Below, in pieces: positions 8,698 through 19,372 of a stretch of DNA of 28,340 nt (its first letter is position 1; the number at the start of each line of letters is the position of its first letter). The stretch comes from Priapulus caudatus (Eukaryota; Priapulida; Priapulimorpha; Priapulimorphida; Priapulidae): the NCBI RefSeq assembly GCF_000485595.1, contig NW_014578130.1:76454-104793 (forward strand). Direction: 5' to 3'. The notes beneath the pieces were generated by a model, which had not been told where the DNA came from, made no database searches, and saw only the letters and a program-made list of their open reading frames with translations. A program made the translations under genes and the position numbers.

Positions 8698-11600
8698 TGA
8701 ACTGTGAACAGTCACAGTGGAAGCTTGACTGTACAGTTCCGTACGAACTTCACTGAAAGTTCCGAAGTGGCTCCGACTGGCGGACAGCCTGTGGCGTGAG
8801 TTGCCTGAAAAAGGACTACAGTAGACTGTGTGGCAAGTACTGCTAGGCTATGGCTCTTGCAAGCGTCTCCTCACACCTCAGAAGTTAGAATTTAATTCTA
8901 AGAGCCGGGGCCCAGTCTTCGCGCGAATGACTGGAAGAAGTGGAGCGGAAAGAGTTTGTATGATATGCTGGCTAGCACTCAAAGAACACGGAGAGAGTTT
9001 GAGAAAATTAAAAACGCTGAATACCTGATAGGCCTGAAGTCGCGAAATTTACCACGACACAGGATGGGAGCAGGCAGGAGGAAGACAGAACGATAGAAAT
9101 TGTTTCTCGACCAATGTTGACACACTACTGTCAACCGAAGAAAACGAGGAGCTAATAGAGCGTTTCAAGTTTAATATTGGCGTGTACAAGGTGACGAAAC
9201 ACTCATTTATATTATATAAACAAATTTATCAACCATTGTGAAGAGCTGTGCTCAACAGTGTCAACTTTGGGGATCTAGCTGACTCGTTAGTTGCGAGATA
9301 AAACTGGTATGGGCAGTGTAAAAGACCAGCATCTGAGAGAAGGCTATTGGAACTCCTGAGCTAACACTGTGATAAAACTATTGACGCTTAGCTAGAGCAG
9401 GTCAGAGCTCGCACGAGAACAAAATGTAACAGTTTAGTGAGGTGGCAGCCTGCAGAGGCAGAAGCTACACGAAAGTGCGGTATTACACAAAGCGAAGGTG
9501 TACGCGTATGTCCAGACTACAAAGGTAGAAGAGGGACACCGCTCACCAAGGGCAAGAAAACCAAACGCTAGAGAATGTTTGTACTGTGGCAAGGACACCA
9601 TGCTACTGAAACGAGAGCTATGTCCTGCGTATGCACAAATCTGCAGAAAATGGCCACAAACCGGCAACCCATCGAGGCAAAATGTGAAAGTCTGCACAAG
9701 GGGAGAAACGCAGCCTCGCTGGAATAGTAAAGGTGGCTGAGAGCAGCATATCAACGTTAGTCACGGATGATTACGATGTGGAGAATTATCATGAGGCTCT
9801 GTGTTTTCATGACAACCTCGCAAAGATCACCCCGAAACCTGTAATTCTGTGGCGGCGCTCAGGAGAAATGCTTTGGCAGCCTTGACGTGGTGGTCGACGG
9901 CTGTAACTTTCAATGTGGACAGTGGTGGCAACGTGTATATTTATACCGAAGGACTTGGTACCACGAATCAGCAGAAATGAGACTACAAGAACATCCTTAA
10001 AATGTTTCAACAGGACACTGTTTACTCCAAGGGAAATGTTTACTAGAGATACATAACCCGTCAAGAATGCGATCAGTACACAAGCAGACTTTGTGGTGGT
10101 GAATGAAAAAGTGCACACCTCTGATCGGGAACGCGTTGATTACAGTAATATGAACCTTGGTTACAATACAGGCGCATGCAAACATTCTAGTGTAAGAGCA
10201 ATTGTACCTGAACACTCAACGTTCGTCAGACACTTGTCAAAGGCGAGTTTGCAGGCTTATCTTCCAAGGGTAGGCGGGAAGATTTAAAGGGACATACCAC
10301 CTGAGTGTCGACGCCTGATGTAATTCCGTTCGTACATCCTGCCTAGGAAGCGTCCCTATTGGCGATAAAGGATCGGGCTGAAGGATGAAGCTGGACAAGG
10401 CTTGAGAGCATGGAGTCATAGCTCGCTGTGACCGAACGCTACTGGCATGGGTGTCAAGTATGGTGCAGCGGTAGTGAAACCGGGAAGCTACCGTATTTTT
10501 GCATAGACCCTAAAGACGCTGAAGCAAGGCACTAAAGAGAAAGTCACTATCGCTCTGCCGACTAATCGAGGAGATCTTGCGAGCGGCTACACAATGCCAA
10601 AGTGTTCAGCGTATTGGACGCAAAGAATTGGGTTTGGCAGCGTAGAACAAAGCTAGAATAAAGAGAGCTCGCTACTCCACGTGAACATTTAACACTCCAT
10701 TTCGGGAGATATCGCTGGCTTCGGTTGCCGTTCGGTATTTCATCAGCACCAGAAGAATACCCGCGAAGGGCAGGAGCAGGCTGTTGAGGGTCTGCCTGGC
10801 GTGCACAGTATTGTGGAGCCGACATCTTGGCTAACTGGGCGAAGGAGCTCTGAGAAGGAGCCATCGGCCGATCATGACGTTAAACTGAGGAATTTCTACT
10901 GAAAGGTGTCTACGATTGGGTTGAAGCTCAATAAGGGCAAACTCCCAGACTTCGAGCAGAAAGAAGTTCGGCTTCAGTCGGTCAGCCTAATCACAGCTAA
11001 AGGCTCAAGCAGATCTCGGCGAAAGTTGAAAAGCAGTCACAGAGATGCGCGGAACCGAAGATGTGCTGGCGGTGCGTCGATTCATTGGGATTTGTGACGT
11101 CCTGAGTACGTTCTTACCTGGAACTGGAGTGAGCCAGTGGTGAACCACTAAGGAAGCCTGACACAGAAGACAATGGAGTGGGCTGGGCTGGAAAGCACAC
11201 TCAAATGCGGTGCGCGCGAGAATAAAACGACTGGTGACTCGCACCAGTACTGCGTTACTTTAATGCAAAGGAAGAAGTGACTCTACAATGTGATGCATCG
11301 GAAATAAAGGACTGGGGAAGCCGCTCTCCATTCAAATGGTCACTGCGTTGCATTCGCAAGTGGCGAGCACTGCAACAGATGTAGAAACGGGCTATGCGCA
11401 AATAGAGAAAGAACTCCTATGCAGTGGTGTTCGGACTGCGGGAGAGATTCACCAGCTACCAACGTACGGTCAGGCAGGTCCGTCCAAGTGATCACAAACT
11501 GCTGCGAAATGTCGCTAAAGAAGTCCTCTTCACTCGCGCTCCGAAGCGTTTAAGCAGCGAATGCTGCTACCGTTTACAGAGGTAGCAGCGTACACAGTAT

Positions 11601-13458
11601 AGTATCACCTGAAAGTCAATGTACCTAGGCGGACACTGCTCAGTCCGCATTCCTGGTAGACAAAGATGCTCAACATGGAAGGATCAGAAGTCTCTGACTA
11701 CAGCACAGAACCATAAACATCGGCTCAAGACATTCGCAATCAGCGGATCACGTCTACAAGAGATGCCAACGGGAGAGCAGCAAAGGATGAGACTCTAAGG
11801 TACTACAGGATGTGATCCTACATCGGCTGGCGCGGAAAAATTACTCTATGACTGCTAGGGAGGTCACGACCTAACTACAACGTAGCGAGATGAAACTCGT
11901 AGTGCAGGCTGGAGTTGTATTTCGAGCCGCACGCGTAGTGATAAGCCAAGTCGACTGCATTCCGACCATAACTCAAAGAATTCACTCGTCTCAACGTCGG
12001 CATGCGAAGGTGTCTCCGAAGGGCGCCGATGAAACTGTAATATTGGCCCCAACATGAATGCTGAGATCGGGGCGAGTACAGTCAGTCGGCTGTGAGAGCT
12101 GTCGACCTACAAAAGCAATCAGTCAGAGGAGGAAACTGCTCATTTCCGCATGACATACCGACACCAACGCGTGTCAAAGGTCGGGTGTGATTTGTTTCGC
12201 GGATTACAAATGAGAAAAACTACCTCATAACGTGATGACTATTTCTCTAAATTCTGGAAGTTGACTATCTCCGCAGATACGAAGTCGTCGACGTGATAAG
12301 AAGTGCGTGGCTCAGTTTGGCACGGCACGGTGTACCAGAACACGGTAATACAGCGACAACGCGCACGAGTCAGTGCGGAGGAATTTCGCAGTATTCGCTG
12401 AGAGAATGGGGATTTGATCATGTGACATCATCTCCAGGCTACGCCGCAAAAGCAATGGGAAGCGACACAGGGTGTGAAGACAGCCAAAACGCTATGCACC
12501 TAGCCGAAAGTTTCAAAAACTGATTTACTGCTGGCTTCTGACTTCCGCAATACCCCTGCGGGCAGTCCTATGGAACAGCAGTCGGCAGCTCAACGGTTAA
12601 TGAACCGTGCGCACTCAAGCGCTACTGCCAATGAAAGGCAACTCTACTAAAACCAGTACAGATTCCGAAATGGCTGTGCTCGTCAACTAGAGGCGAGTAA
12701 GGAGAACCAGGCGGGCTCTTTACAATGTGGCGGCAAGAAACCTAGAACCGCCACGGTGGGTGACACTGTTGCGTATTGCACCTTCGCAAGGACAGAAAGA
12801 GTGGACAACAAGGTACCAGTAGCAACAAGAGGTTGTCCACGACGATGCGTACAACGTCGAAAACGAATCGGCGGAAGGATGCTTGCGGCGTAACCGACGT
12901 CATCATAAACGGAAATCGCAGAGGAAGCACAGCAGCTACTGGATGTGCAGGAGTTGAGGACCTCTGGCGCATGCACCGGATACAATTCGCGAGTTCTCCC
13001 CAAGGAGCTGCCGCTGGCATCATTCTGGCACGCTGACAGGCCAATATGCGCAGGCAGTCGCGCTCCCAAAGACCCCAATCTGAGTTGAAGACATGCGACA
13101 AGCGCACTCCAGTGGGTTGTCGTCGAGATGTGGGCAGGAAGGTTACAAACCGGTCAAACTTAACTCTGTGAGAAGTACAGTCGCTAGGATGAACCAATCA
13201 TTAATCAAAGTAGGCGCAGACATGACAAGTTATATTCGAGTCAGTTTAACTAGAAAGTTGTGTTTAGATGAGTCAGACAGTTTGAAGGCAAGTGGGCAAG
13301 ACTGATTTCATTAATGTACTCAAGATGAATGGTATATCTTTACTTCTATACGAAATGCGGAAGCAGAGATTTCTTGTCGAGACTCTGTAATGTTTGTTTG
13401 TTGAGTAATGGTCACGTAATTAGTGTTTAATAGTTTTCTTTTATAAAGGAGACAAGGA
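8698..13458 (+). pseudogene. gag-pol region of the gypsy element, densely frameshifted
   Basis: No long open frame survives, yet family motifs are spelled clearly in short stretches of all three frames. These are a gag zinc knuckle CLYCGKD...RELCPAYAQIC (from 9579); a protease-like FNVDSGG (about 9909-9930); RT text LPFGISSAPEEY (ending 10760), preceded by AKVFSVLDAK (about 10598-10627); an RNase H-type VTLQCDAS (11277-11300); and integrase pieces VGCDLF (12180-12197), DYFSKFW and REWGFDHVTSSPGYA (12401-12445). Normal role: reverse transcription and integration of the element's RNA. As written here it cannot encode a working polyprotein, but the breaks may be sequence errors. I give no joined protein. 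Confidence 0.85.
13445..13458 (+). promoter_or_regulatory. Polypurine tract
   Basis: aaaggagacaagga lies directly before the 3' LTR. It is purine-rich with one C, the usual plus-strand primer position. Confidence 0.6.
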
Positions 13459-13649
13459 TGTAACATATATAGCGGCTCTATGCGTAGCGTTGACTCTGGC
13501 TAAGTAGAGGATCCGTTATATGTGAACAATAGACATGTCTCGGGCCGTGGTAGATAATGGAGTTTACGAGTTAGTTTGCACTCTCACTGCTATCTGCTAT
13601 TTATGTTGCGCATAATTACACTACTGCATCAAAAAGCTAAAGATTGACA
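13459..13649 (+). repeat. 3' LTR
   Basis: 191 bp, from tgtaacatatatagcgg to agattgaca. It is followed by the duplication acgct, after which the interrupted pogo sequence resumes. Confidence 0.95.
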
Positions 13650-13654
13650 ACGCT

Positions 13655-13880
13655 GGCCAAAGACTCTTCAGCGTGGTCAATGCAAGTTGACCTCTTCCAT
13701 CTTGTGTGAAGGCAGTGGCGGTGGTCATGAGGGCATGGTATCAATATCCACTACTGCTTTAACCCCTGTCAGCAATGTTGGACTCTCCGGTAGCGCCAAA
13801 AGATAGCCTCGCGCAGCTCTTTAATAGCCATTCCCGTCTTACAATGATGCTAGGCGGTTAAGCCTTTGTCACAGTAAGCA
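13655..13880 (-). pseudogene. pogo transposase N-terminal remnant
   Basis: With the LTR element and one acgct removed, the minus strand reads HAEESLASV directly into GYGYSRAEV of the 8490 frame. This shows that the two halves were one reading frame. Farther upstream GRGQLALT is one base out of phase with this. A possible start segment MAIKELREAIFWRY (near 13830) cannot be confirmed. Family proteins carry a helix-turn-helix here. Several indels break the frame. Confidence 0.65.
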
Positions 13881-14220
13881 GTGAATATCTTGTCCGAAAC
13901 TTGGTGAGATGGTTTCGGAAAGACTGGCAATGAAAAAAATTTTTCCTCATTCATCGTTGCTTCAGAACTGTATTTTTTTCAATTTAAACATTTAGTATTT
14001 AGTTATTTATCAATTAGCATTCATCTATTTTATTATTTAATTATTTATTTTGGCATGAGCATTTCTATTGCATTCATCTAGCTATATTATTTTTTGAATT
14101 ATTATTTGTTTATTTATCAATATTTTTGGTAATATCAATCATTTGATTTTTATATATATATTGATCATGAATTATTTGTTTATCTTTTTTTTCTCCACAA
14201 TCAATCATTTCATATTATTT
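13881..14220. other. AT-rich non-coding DNA (TTATTTA-rich)
   Basis: Low-complexity ttatttat/attatttg sequence. It may hold the 5' flank of the pogo element, but no terminal repeat was found. Confidence 0.5.
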
Positions 14221-15297
14221 ATATATGTTGTACATAAATGTTGACAACAGGCAACATACTGTTTATAAGTGTATAGAAAAATTGCGTCTACGTTGAAAGG
14301 TATTTTGCGTCTACAGGCACCTACATGTAAATAGTATGCTTGTTTCATTCAATCGACGTTTCTGTTATTTTGTATAAGAAATGCGTTTGCGGTTCAATTG
14401 GGCATTCGTATTTTCTTTGAGTCACCCCGGGCAACTCATTTCGATCACGTGACCGCAAGCGTCTATGGATACGGAAATGATCGGCGTTCAGAGTGAATTT
14501 TTCCGAGCCGTATTTCTTTTTCTGCAGACTTTTTATAAATGGACAATAAATGGACTTGTGGGGGGCAGGGGGTATTTATGTATCTTTTGGGCATCAACAT
14601 CAGTTTAAATCTTACGCTTTTCACGTTGATACGAAAGCATTTCGTTCAGTATGCCGTGACTTGTTCCTGGTGCTGTCAAATCTCCGGGTTGTGACGTCAA
14701 GCAGCATCCCGAAAATCTCCGCAGGAGACATTCGATTTCAAGATGGGGCGCGGAAACAGACTGAGCGCGGAATAACATGACGGTACGATACCTCACTCTT
14801 ACGCCCTGGGGCGCCGTTGTCAGAAACAAATTAGTCGTCTTAACATTAACCTTAAGCATTAACTTTTTCTCGTAAGCGTTGCCAGGCAAGCTTCGTAATG
14901 GTTAAGAGAATTAAAAATGCTGGCGTACTTTTAACCTCTTAACTTAAGAGATCCTAGACCCGCTCGCCTTACTAATATTTACACTAGACGAATTACAATT
15001 AGTTATATGTATATTTATATAAATAATGAATAAAATTCGTGTGTTTTTCTGAAAACAGTACAAAAATCCATTAATTTCTAGCGCGGGCTAATAAAACAAA
15101 ACAATGACATTTACAAATGACGTATGACATTTGTTCTCTTGTTTTAAAGTTTTGCAACGCTTCATCGATTCTCGGCAGATCTCGCGTTAAACAGTGTGAG
15201 AATTTGTCTTTGTTGTGCAGAATAAATTTAGACACGTAATTTTTGCATCAAAAATTATTATTTTATATGTGGTTAGCATCATAATATGCATGAATTA
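14221..15297. other. Intron DNA without recognisable genes
   Basis: Part of the putative UBE2W last intron. Contains a small inverted repeat (gttaagag near 14899, ctcttaac near 14935) and a mild CpG-rich patch around 14430-14780 with two gacgtca or cacgtga-like sites. A 94-codon minus frame there (14605-14889) has no motif I recognise and is not called. Confidence 0.5.
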
Positions 15298-15322
15298 NNN
15301 NNNNNNNNNNNNNNNNNNNNNN
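15298..15322. other. 25-N assembly gap
   Basis: Exactly 25 Ns. The fixed size suggests a placeholder rather than a measured gap. True distance across it is unknown. Confidence 0.99.
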
Positions 15323-15341
15323 AAAAACTCATCGGTAACGA

Positions 15342-15402
15342 AGAGGGGGGTAGGGGGGGGGGGGGGAATTTTTCACGGGAAAAATTTTCCCCCTGGGGAA
15401 AC
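15342..15402. repeat. G-run followed by GGGGAATTTTT/AAAATTTTCCCC hairpin
   Basis: Runs of 6 and about 14 G just after the gap, then an imperfect hairpin ggggaatttttcacggg with aaaaattttcccc. G-runs and hairpins of this kind are common reasons for assembly breaks. Confidence 0.7.
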
Positions 15403-15572
15403 CAGATTCCATATACTTGCACATCTGAGGCAGACCAGTTGTCTAACAAACCTTTGTCTTTGTGACTTATTTAACTTTACCTGCCTTCTACGTCCTTACA
15501 GAGATATTCCATTCATACTAGATCACGGGGGATACATGTAGTTGGCGACAACTGCCCGTTTCTAGTTAAATA

Positions 15573-15599
15573 TTGTCATTATTAGCTCCTGATATATAT
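15573..15599 (-). repeat. 27-bp repeat, right copy (inverted copy at 4278-4304)
   Basis: Reverse complement is identical over 27 bases to 4278-4304, ending in tgatatatat. See the left copy. Confidence 0.85.
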
Positions 15600-17152
15600 G
15601 TATAGAGTAGCACGGCGCTAGGGTAATGGCCAACACTGTGGCATGTGCACGTAGGCGTGTGAGCAACAGCAACTGGGCACACAGCTGTCGACAGCCCCCT
15701 GACAAGCCGAGACTCCAGTACTGACAATTCAGTGGGAGAGAGGGTAGACATCACCAGGGGTTGTTACTTAGTAGGCGTACACTGAACACATCTGGTTGTT
15801 GGTTAAAATCCACTGTAAGGAACTTGGATTAAGATGGCACAGGTCCTTGAGCCCCATTTCAATGGTTTTAAAATGACACTTTTTTCTTGTCTTAATCATT
15901 TCTGATAATACCTAAAACATTTATTCTGTCTAATAACAGGAGCTTTGTTAACAGTTAAGGTTAACCATAGATGAATTACAGCTAGTAAATCTCACCTACG
16001 TTAAGTTCAATGACTGAAATAACACACACTCTTCATAACTTAAGGATGCTCTCCACCTTTTGCACAGGTATTGCTTTAATAAAGATTAAACGTTTATTGG
16101 CGAATGAATCGAATCAATCACTTGTTTTATTTATAGAGGAGATATATCTCTATGCTCAAGCCAAAAAAATGCATGAAATTTCCAGCACCTAATTATGTTA
16201 CCACACAAATTTTGAATTCTTATGTAAAAATAGTATTTTGGAAAAATTACCAGAAAGAGTGAGGATACAAAATTTTCGCCACATATTAAGCACAATATGG
16301 ACCAAAATAGTATGTCAGGATTTTTCTTTAATTTTCATATTTACTGAGAAAACTGGAAAAAACTGCTTAAAAATCAAGTTGTGTGTTAGAATTGAAAATT
16401 TTAGCGAATAAAGAAGCATAACTAATAAAATACGGCACTTAATAACAATCCCTGACGCACTACTTTACCACAATATGTTACCATTAAAACGAGTGTAAAA
16501 TTAAATTAATCCGAGTTGTAATCACAGAGAAATATCCATTTATACATCGGCTACTATGTCAGAAATCGAAACGGAGAAATCAGGGTTTTTCTATTTTTCA
16601 CAATGAGTGACTGACTGCCTGTGTGCGAAATGGGTGAACGTATGTGAAATATCTACTGTTAGTACTTACTGCGACATATCCATGACTAACTGACACCACT
16701 AAATTGGTAAAATGTTCCATGCACCTTGAGAAATTCTGAGAAATTACGAGGTTACCATCGCAGAACGCGCGAACTCCGCTCATCCTGACGTCACAAAGCT
16801 AATAATATTATGTCAACAAACGCGGGCCTTGTACCACGCACTACAGGAAGGTGTGTTGCGAGGTGTTAGAACTATTTCTGGGCGTGGGATATTTGTTGGA
16901 TCACTAGCAGATGTACATGAATGTACATGAATACATGAAATGACAGCTGTAGCAGTGTTGTCACTGAATGATGACGTCAGCAGCTGCCTACTACACATGT
17001 ATGCGGGCAGTCAAATCGCTCTGACAGTTCGTATGTACCGTTATATGAAGAAATGAGCATGTACGAAGGTGGCACATAGTGTTAGCCATCGAATAAAATT
17101 GAAAATGAAAAATCGGTAATTTTGCCTAAAACCTTGAGAGTAGCTTACTTAC
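15600..17152. other. Intron DNA without recognisable genes
   Basis: AT-rich. I checked it for a nearer last exon of UBE2W (a GAY-GAY-stop after an acceptor on minus) and found none. There is a small direct repeat atgtacatgaatgtacatga near 16911. Open frames here are short and motif-free. Confidence 0.5.
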
Positions 17153-17228
17153 CATGGTACCACCACCGAGTTTTCTTGGGATTTTTGCTACAGGTCTTAA
17201 CATAAAATGTGTTATCAGGTGGGCGCTT
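17153..17228 (-). CDS. UBE2W: UBE2W, penultimate coding exon
   Basis: 76 nt, 25 codons plus one base. The acceptor is gttgtttttctcattacag and the donor is catg|gtaagt, both strong. It reads KRPPDNTFYVKTC, then SKNPKKTRWWYH, matching almost exactly the C-terminal part of UBE2W (human KRRPPDNSFYVRTC, then NKNPKKTKWWYH). This tail is specific to the UBE2W class of E2 enzymes; in human UBE2W it is flexible and takes part in recognising disordered substrate N-termini. The upstream exon ends in phase 0 after ...SSCKEK, and the junction is exact. The final base g must be completed by at or ac in the next exon to give Asp. Confidence 0.96.
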
Positions 17229-17690
17229 CTGTAATGAGAAAAACAACATATTATATTTAACCACATTGGCAAATAATGCCACACAATGCATTTATTGTTA
17301 TCAATAAAAATTTCGAGTGCATGCTGATTTCCTGTATCACCTATTGCAAAAGAGTAACATCAGGCTTCATCATTAGTAACACGCTACATGATGTAATATT
17401 AAAACAATACTTTAGTACACACAGAAAACAATAGTACACACTACATAATGTAAGCTCACAGCTATACTGCCTCCAGACTTAAAGCTATTAGAGCTTATAA
17501 CGAATTATTCAATTAGCTTTTTACCTACACGTTCTGTAACCCTCGTAGGCTCCCCAAAATGCTTTTATTTTAATATGCGAGGCTCAGTGTGGAATTTGCC
17601 AATAAGTTCCGACATAATGGCTTAACACCAAACAAAGGAAACGTCTTGACATCTCAACCACGGTACATACCGTTAGTTTGTTTTCTCATT
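17229..17690. other. Intron DNA
   Basis: Start of the 4.2-kb UBE2W intron (17229-21430). Nothing else recognised in this part. Confidence 0.6.
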
Positions 17691-17696
17691 TGACGT

Positions 17697-17980
17697 TGCA
17701 AATAGGAAATGGGTTTCTGACCTATTTCCTATTTTTAATGTGAAAATAGAAAATAGGAAATGGGTTTCTGACCTATTTCCTATTTTTAAAATGAAAATAG
17801 AAAATAGGAAATGGGTTTCTGATCTGTTTCCTATTTTAAAAGTCTAAATAGGAAATGGGAAATGGGTTTCTGATCTGTTTCCTATTTTAAAAGTCTAAAT
17901 AGGAAATGGGTATCTAACCCATTTCCTATTTTTAAGCTAAAAATCGAAAATTAGAAATAGGTTTCTGATCCGTTTCCTAC
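17697..17980. repeat. Tandem repeat with internal dyads (aaataggaaatgggtttctg)
   Basis: Five to six copies of a roughly 50-60 bp unit. Each copy has aataggaaatgggtttctga followed by cctatttcctattttt, so each unit is itself an inverted repeat around gggtttctgac. One unit (near 17900) is a fully symmetrical gaaatgggtatctaacccatttc. Both direct and inverted symmetry could support cruciform or slipped structures. Confidence 0.9.
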
Positions 17981-17982
17981 TA

Positions 17983-18255
17983 GGCGATTTTAATGCGATC
18001 TAATCGGGTGACTTTATCGCCCGATAGTCGCCGGCGAATGAGTCGGGCGACTGAGAGTGGACACACTAGGCGAATATCAGCACGATTCATCGGCGATTTT
18101 TCTCCCGCTGCAACACTAAAACACTTGCGCCACCTAGATTGATAGTCACATGATTGAAAATGGCACCGTTTGATTGGCTGATGAATTGTACAATCGGGCG
18201 ACTCATTCGCCGACCCGGACACACTAGGCGATTGAGTCGCGTGACTAAATCGGGT
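17983..18255. mobile_element. GC-richer repeat with gacacactaggcga and cggcgaatgagtcgggcgac motifs
   Basis: Two direct copies of ggacacactaggcga (about 18058 and 18217) flank a unit. The motif cggcgaatgagtcgggcgac (18031) returns in inverted form (18190-18210). taggcga-type motifs are also present near the left edge. The composition (CpG-rich, cgatt/aatcg motifs) differs from its neighbours and looks like a non-autonomous DNA transposon. Exact ends and target duplication are unresolved. Confidence 0.55.
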
Positions 18256-18355
18256 AGTGCATGTCGTAAGGAATAATACGATCAGTCGCGACTATTATAC
18301 GCTCTACAGCTACAGGAAACTATAACTATAAGACTTGCTATAACTTGTGCCTGTA

Positions 18356-18452
18356 TAATTATGTGTATGTGTATATGTATTATGTATGTGTATATGTATA
18401 TGTATGTGTATGTGTGGGTGTGTGTGTATGTGTATATGTGTATATGTGTAGA
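18356..18452. repeat. TGTATG/TGTATATG microsatellite
   Basis: Imperfect repeats of tgtatgtgtatatg, purine-pyrimidine alternating for much of the length. Confidence 0.9.
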
Positions 18453-18627
18453 CAGGCCCGTTGGAAGGAATTTTAAAGTGGTACGTAACGGTTTCAGTGG
18501 CGGTCTGGGGGTGAAAACCCCAGCGGAGTTCGAAGGGGCAGACAGGGTGACCAGATTTTAGAAATTTGATTATGGGACAGGAAACGATGTGAGGGAGCGG
18601 AGCGATCGAGCGGGGGAGGGTGGGGGT
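18453..18627. other. GC-richer spacer of unknown origin
   Basis: Contains ctgggggtgaaaacccca and gagcggagcgatcgagcggg. It looks like the end of a transposable element, but I cannot assign it. Confidence 0.35.
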
Positions 18628-19372
18628 TGCACACGCACGCACGCACGTGTACGTGCACACGCACGCACGCACGTGTACGTGCACACGCACGCACGCACGT
18701 GTACGTGCACATGCATGCACGCACGCATGCACGTGTACCTACACACACACGCACGTACGCACGCACGTGTACGTGCACACACACGGACGCACGCACGCAT
18801 GCACGCACGTGTACGTGCACACGCACGCACGCACGCACGTGTACGTGCACACACACGGACGCACGCACGCATGCACGCACGTGTATGTATACACGCACGC
18901 ACGCACGCACGTGTACGTGCACACGCACGCACGCACGTGTACGTGCACACGCACGCACGCACGTGTACGTGCACACGCACGCACGCACGTGTACCTGCAC
19001 ACGCGCGCACGCACGTGTACGTGCACATGCACGCACGGACGCACGCACGCACGTGTACGTGCACACGCACGCACGCACACATGCACGCACATGTACGCAC
19101 TCACGCATGCACGCACGTGTACGTGCACACGCACGCACGCACGAACGTGTACCTGCGCACGCGCGCACGCACGTACGTGTACTTGCACACGCACGCACAC
19201 ACTCATGCACGCACGTGTACGTGCACATGCACGCACGCACACATGCACGCACATGTACGCACTCACGCACGCACGCACAAACGCACGTGTACGTACACAC
19301 GTACGCACGCACGCATACGTGCACACGCACGCACACACGCACACACGTTTACATACACACGCACGCACGCAT
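18628..19372. repeat. Alternating purine-pyrimidine satellite, acgcacgcacgtgtacgtgc
   Basis: About 745 bases of gcacgcacgcacgtgtacgt-type units of about 28-34 bp with acgtgtacgtgcac palindromic centres. It is almost unbroken R-Y alternation with very few exceptions (for example the ccta and cctg steps and the gga in cacggacgc). This is a classic sequence for left-handed Z-DNA. Open frames of 130-280 codons on both strands only translate the repeat (Thr/His/Ala/Arg or Val/Cys/Ala/Arg) and are not genes. Confidence 0.97.

Larger units (their letters stand above)
8489..13654 (+). mobile_element. Ty3/gypsy LTR retrotransposon, complete with LTRs and TSD
   Basis: The element is 8494-13649 (5,156 bp) with 188- and 191-bp LTRs that start tgtaac and end aca. 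It is flanked by the 5-bp duplication acgct (8489-8493 and 13650-13654). Order inside on the plus strand: PBS, gag zinc knuckle, protease DSG, reverse transcriptase, RNase H, integrase, PPT. RT-RH-INT order is that of Ty3/gypsy (Metaviridae). The insertion interrupts the pogo transposase. GC content is visibly higher than in the surroundings. Confidence 0.92.
6670..13880 (-). mobile_element. pogo/Tigger-type DNA transposon (split by an LTR element)
   Basis: The coordinates cover transposase-related sequence on the minus strand, from N-terminal remnants near 13.9 kb to the stop at 6670. The central 5.2 kb (8494-13654) is a later LTR retrotransposon insertion. Homology is to the DDE_1 / Tigger-Jerky-CENP-B class of Tc1-mariner relatives: a CENP-B-like DNA-binding segment, catalytic Asp motifs and a C-terminal zinc finger. 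I could not identify the terminal inverted repeats or TA duplication, so the true ends are unknown. The element lies in the same orientation as UBE2W, inside its putative last intron. Confidence 0.8.

Noticed and set aside
12421-12440. Alternative UBE2W last exon (Asp-Asp-Val-Thr-stop)
   Set aside because: Lacks a pyrimidine tract and lies inside the retrotransposon integrase.
12683-13197. Minus-strand frames of 131 and 151 codons in the gypsy element
   Set aside because: Antisense to the integrase end of pol; no motif of their own.
14605-14889. 94-codon minus frame
   Set aside because: No recognisable domain; its composition follows a local CpG-rich patch.
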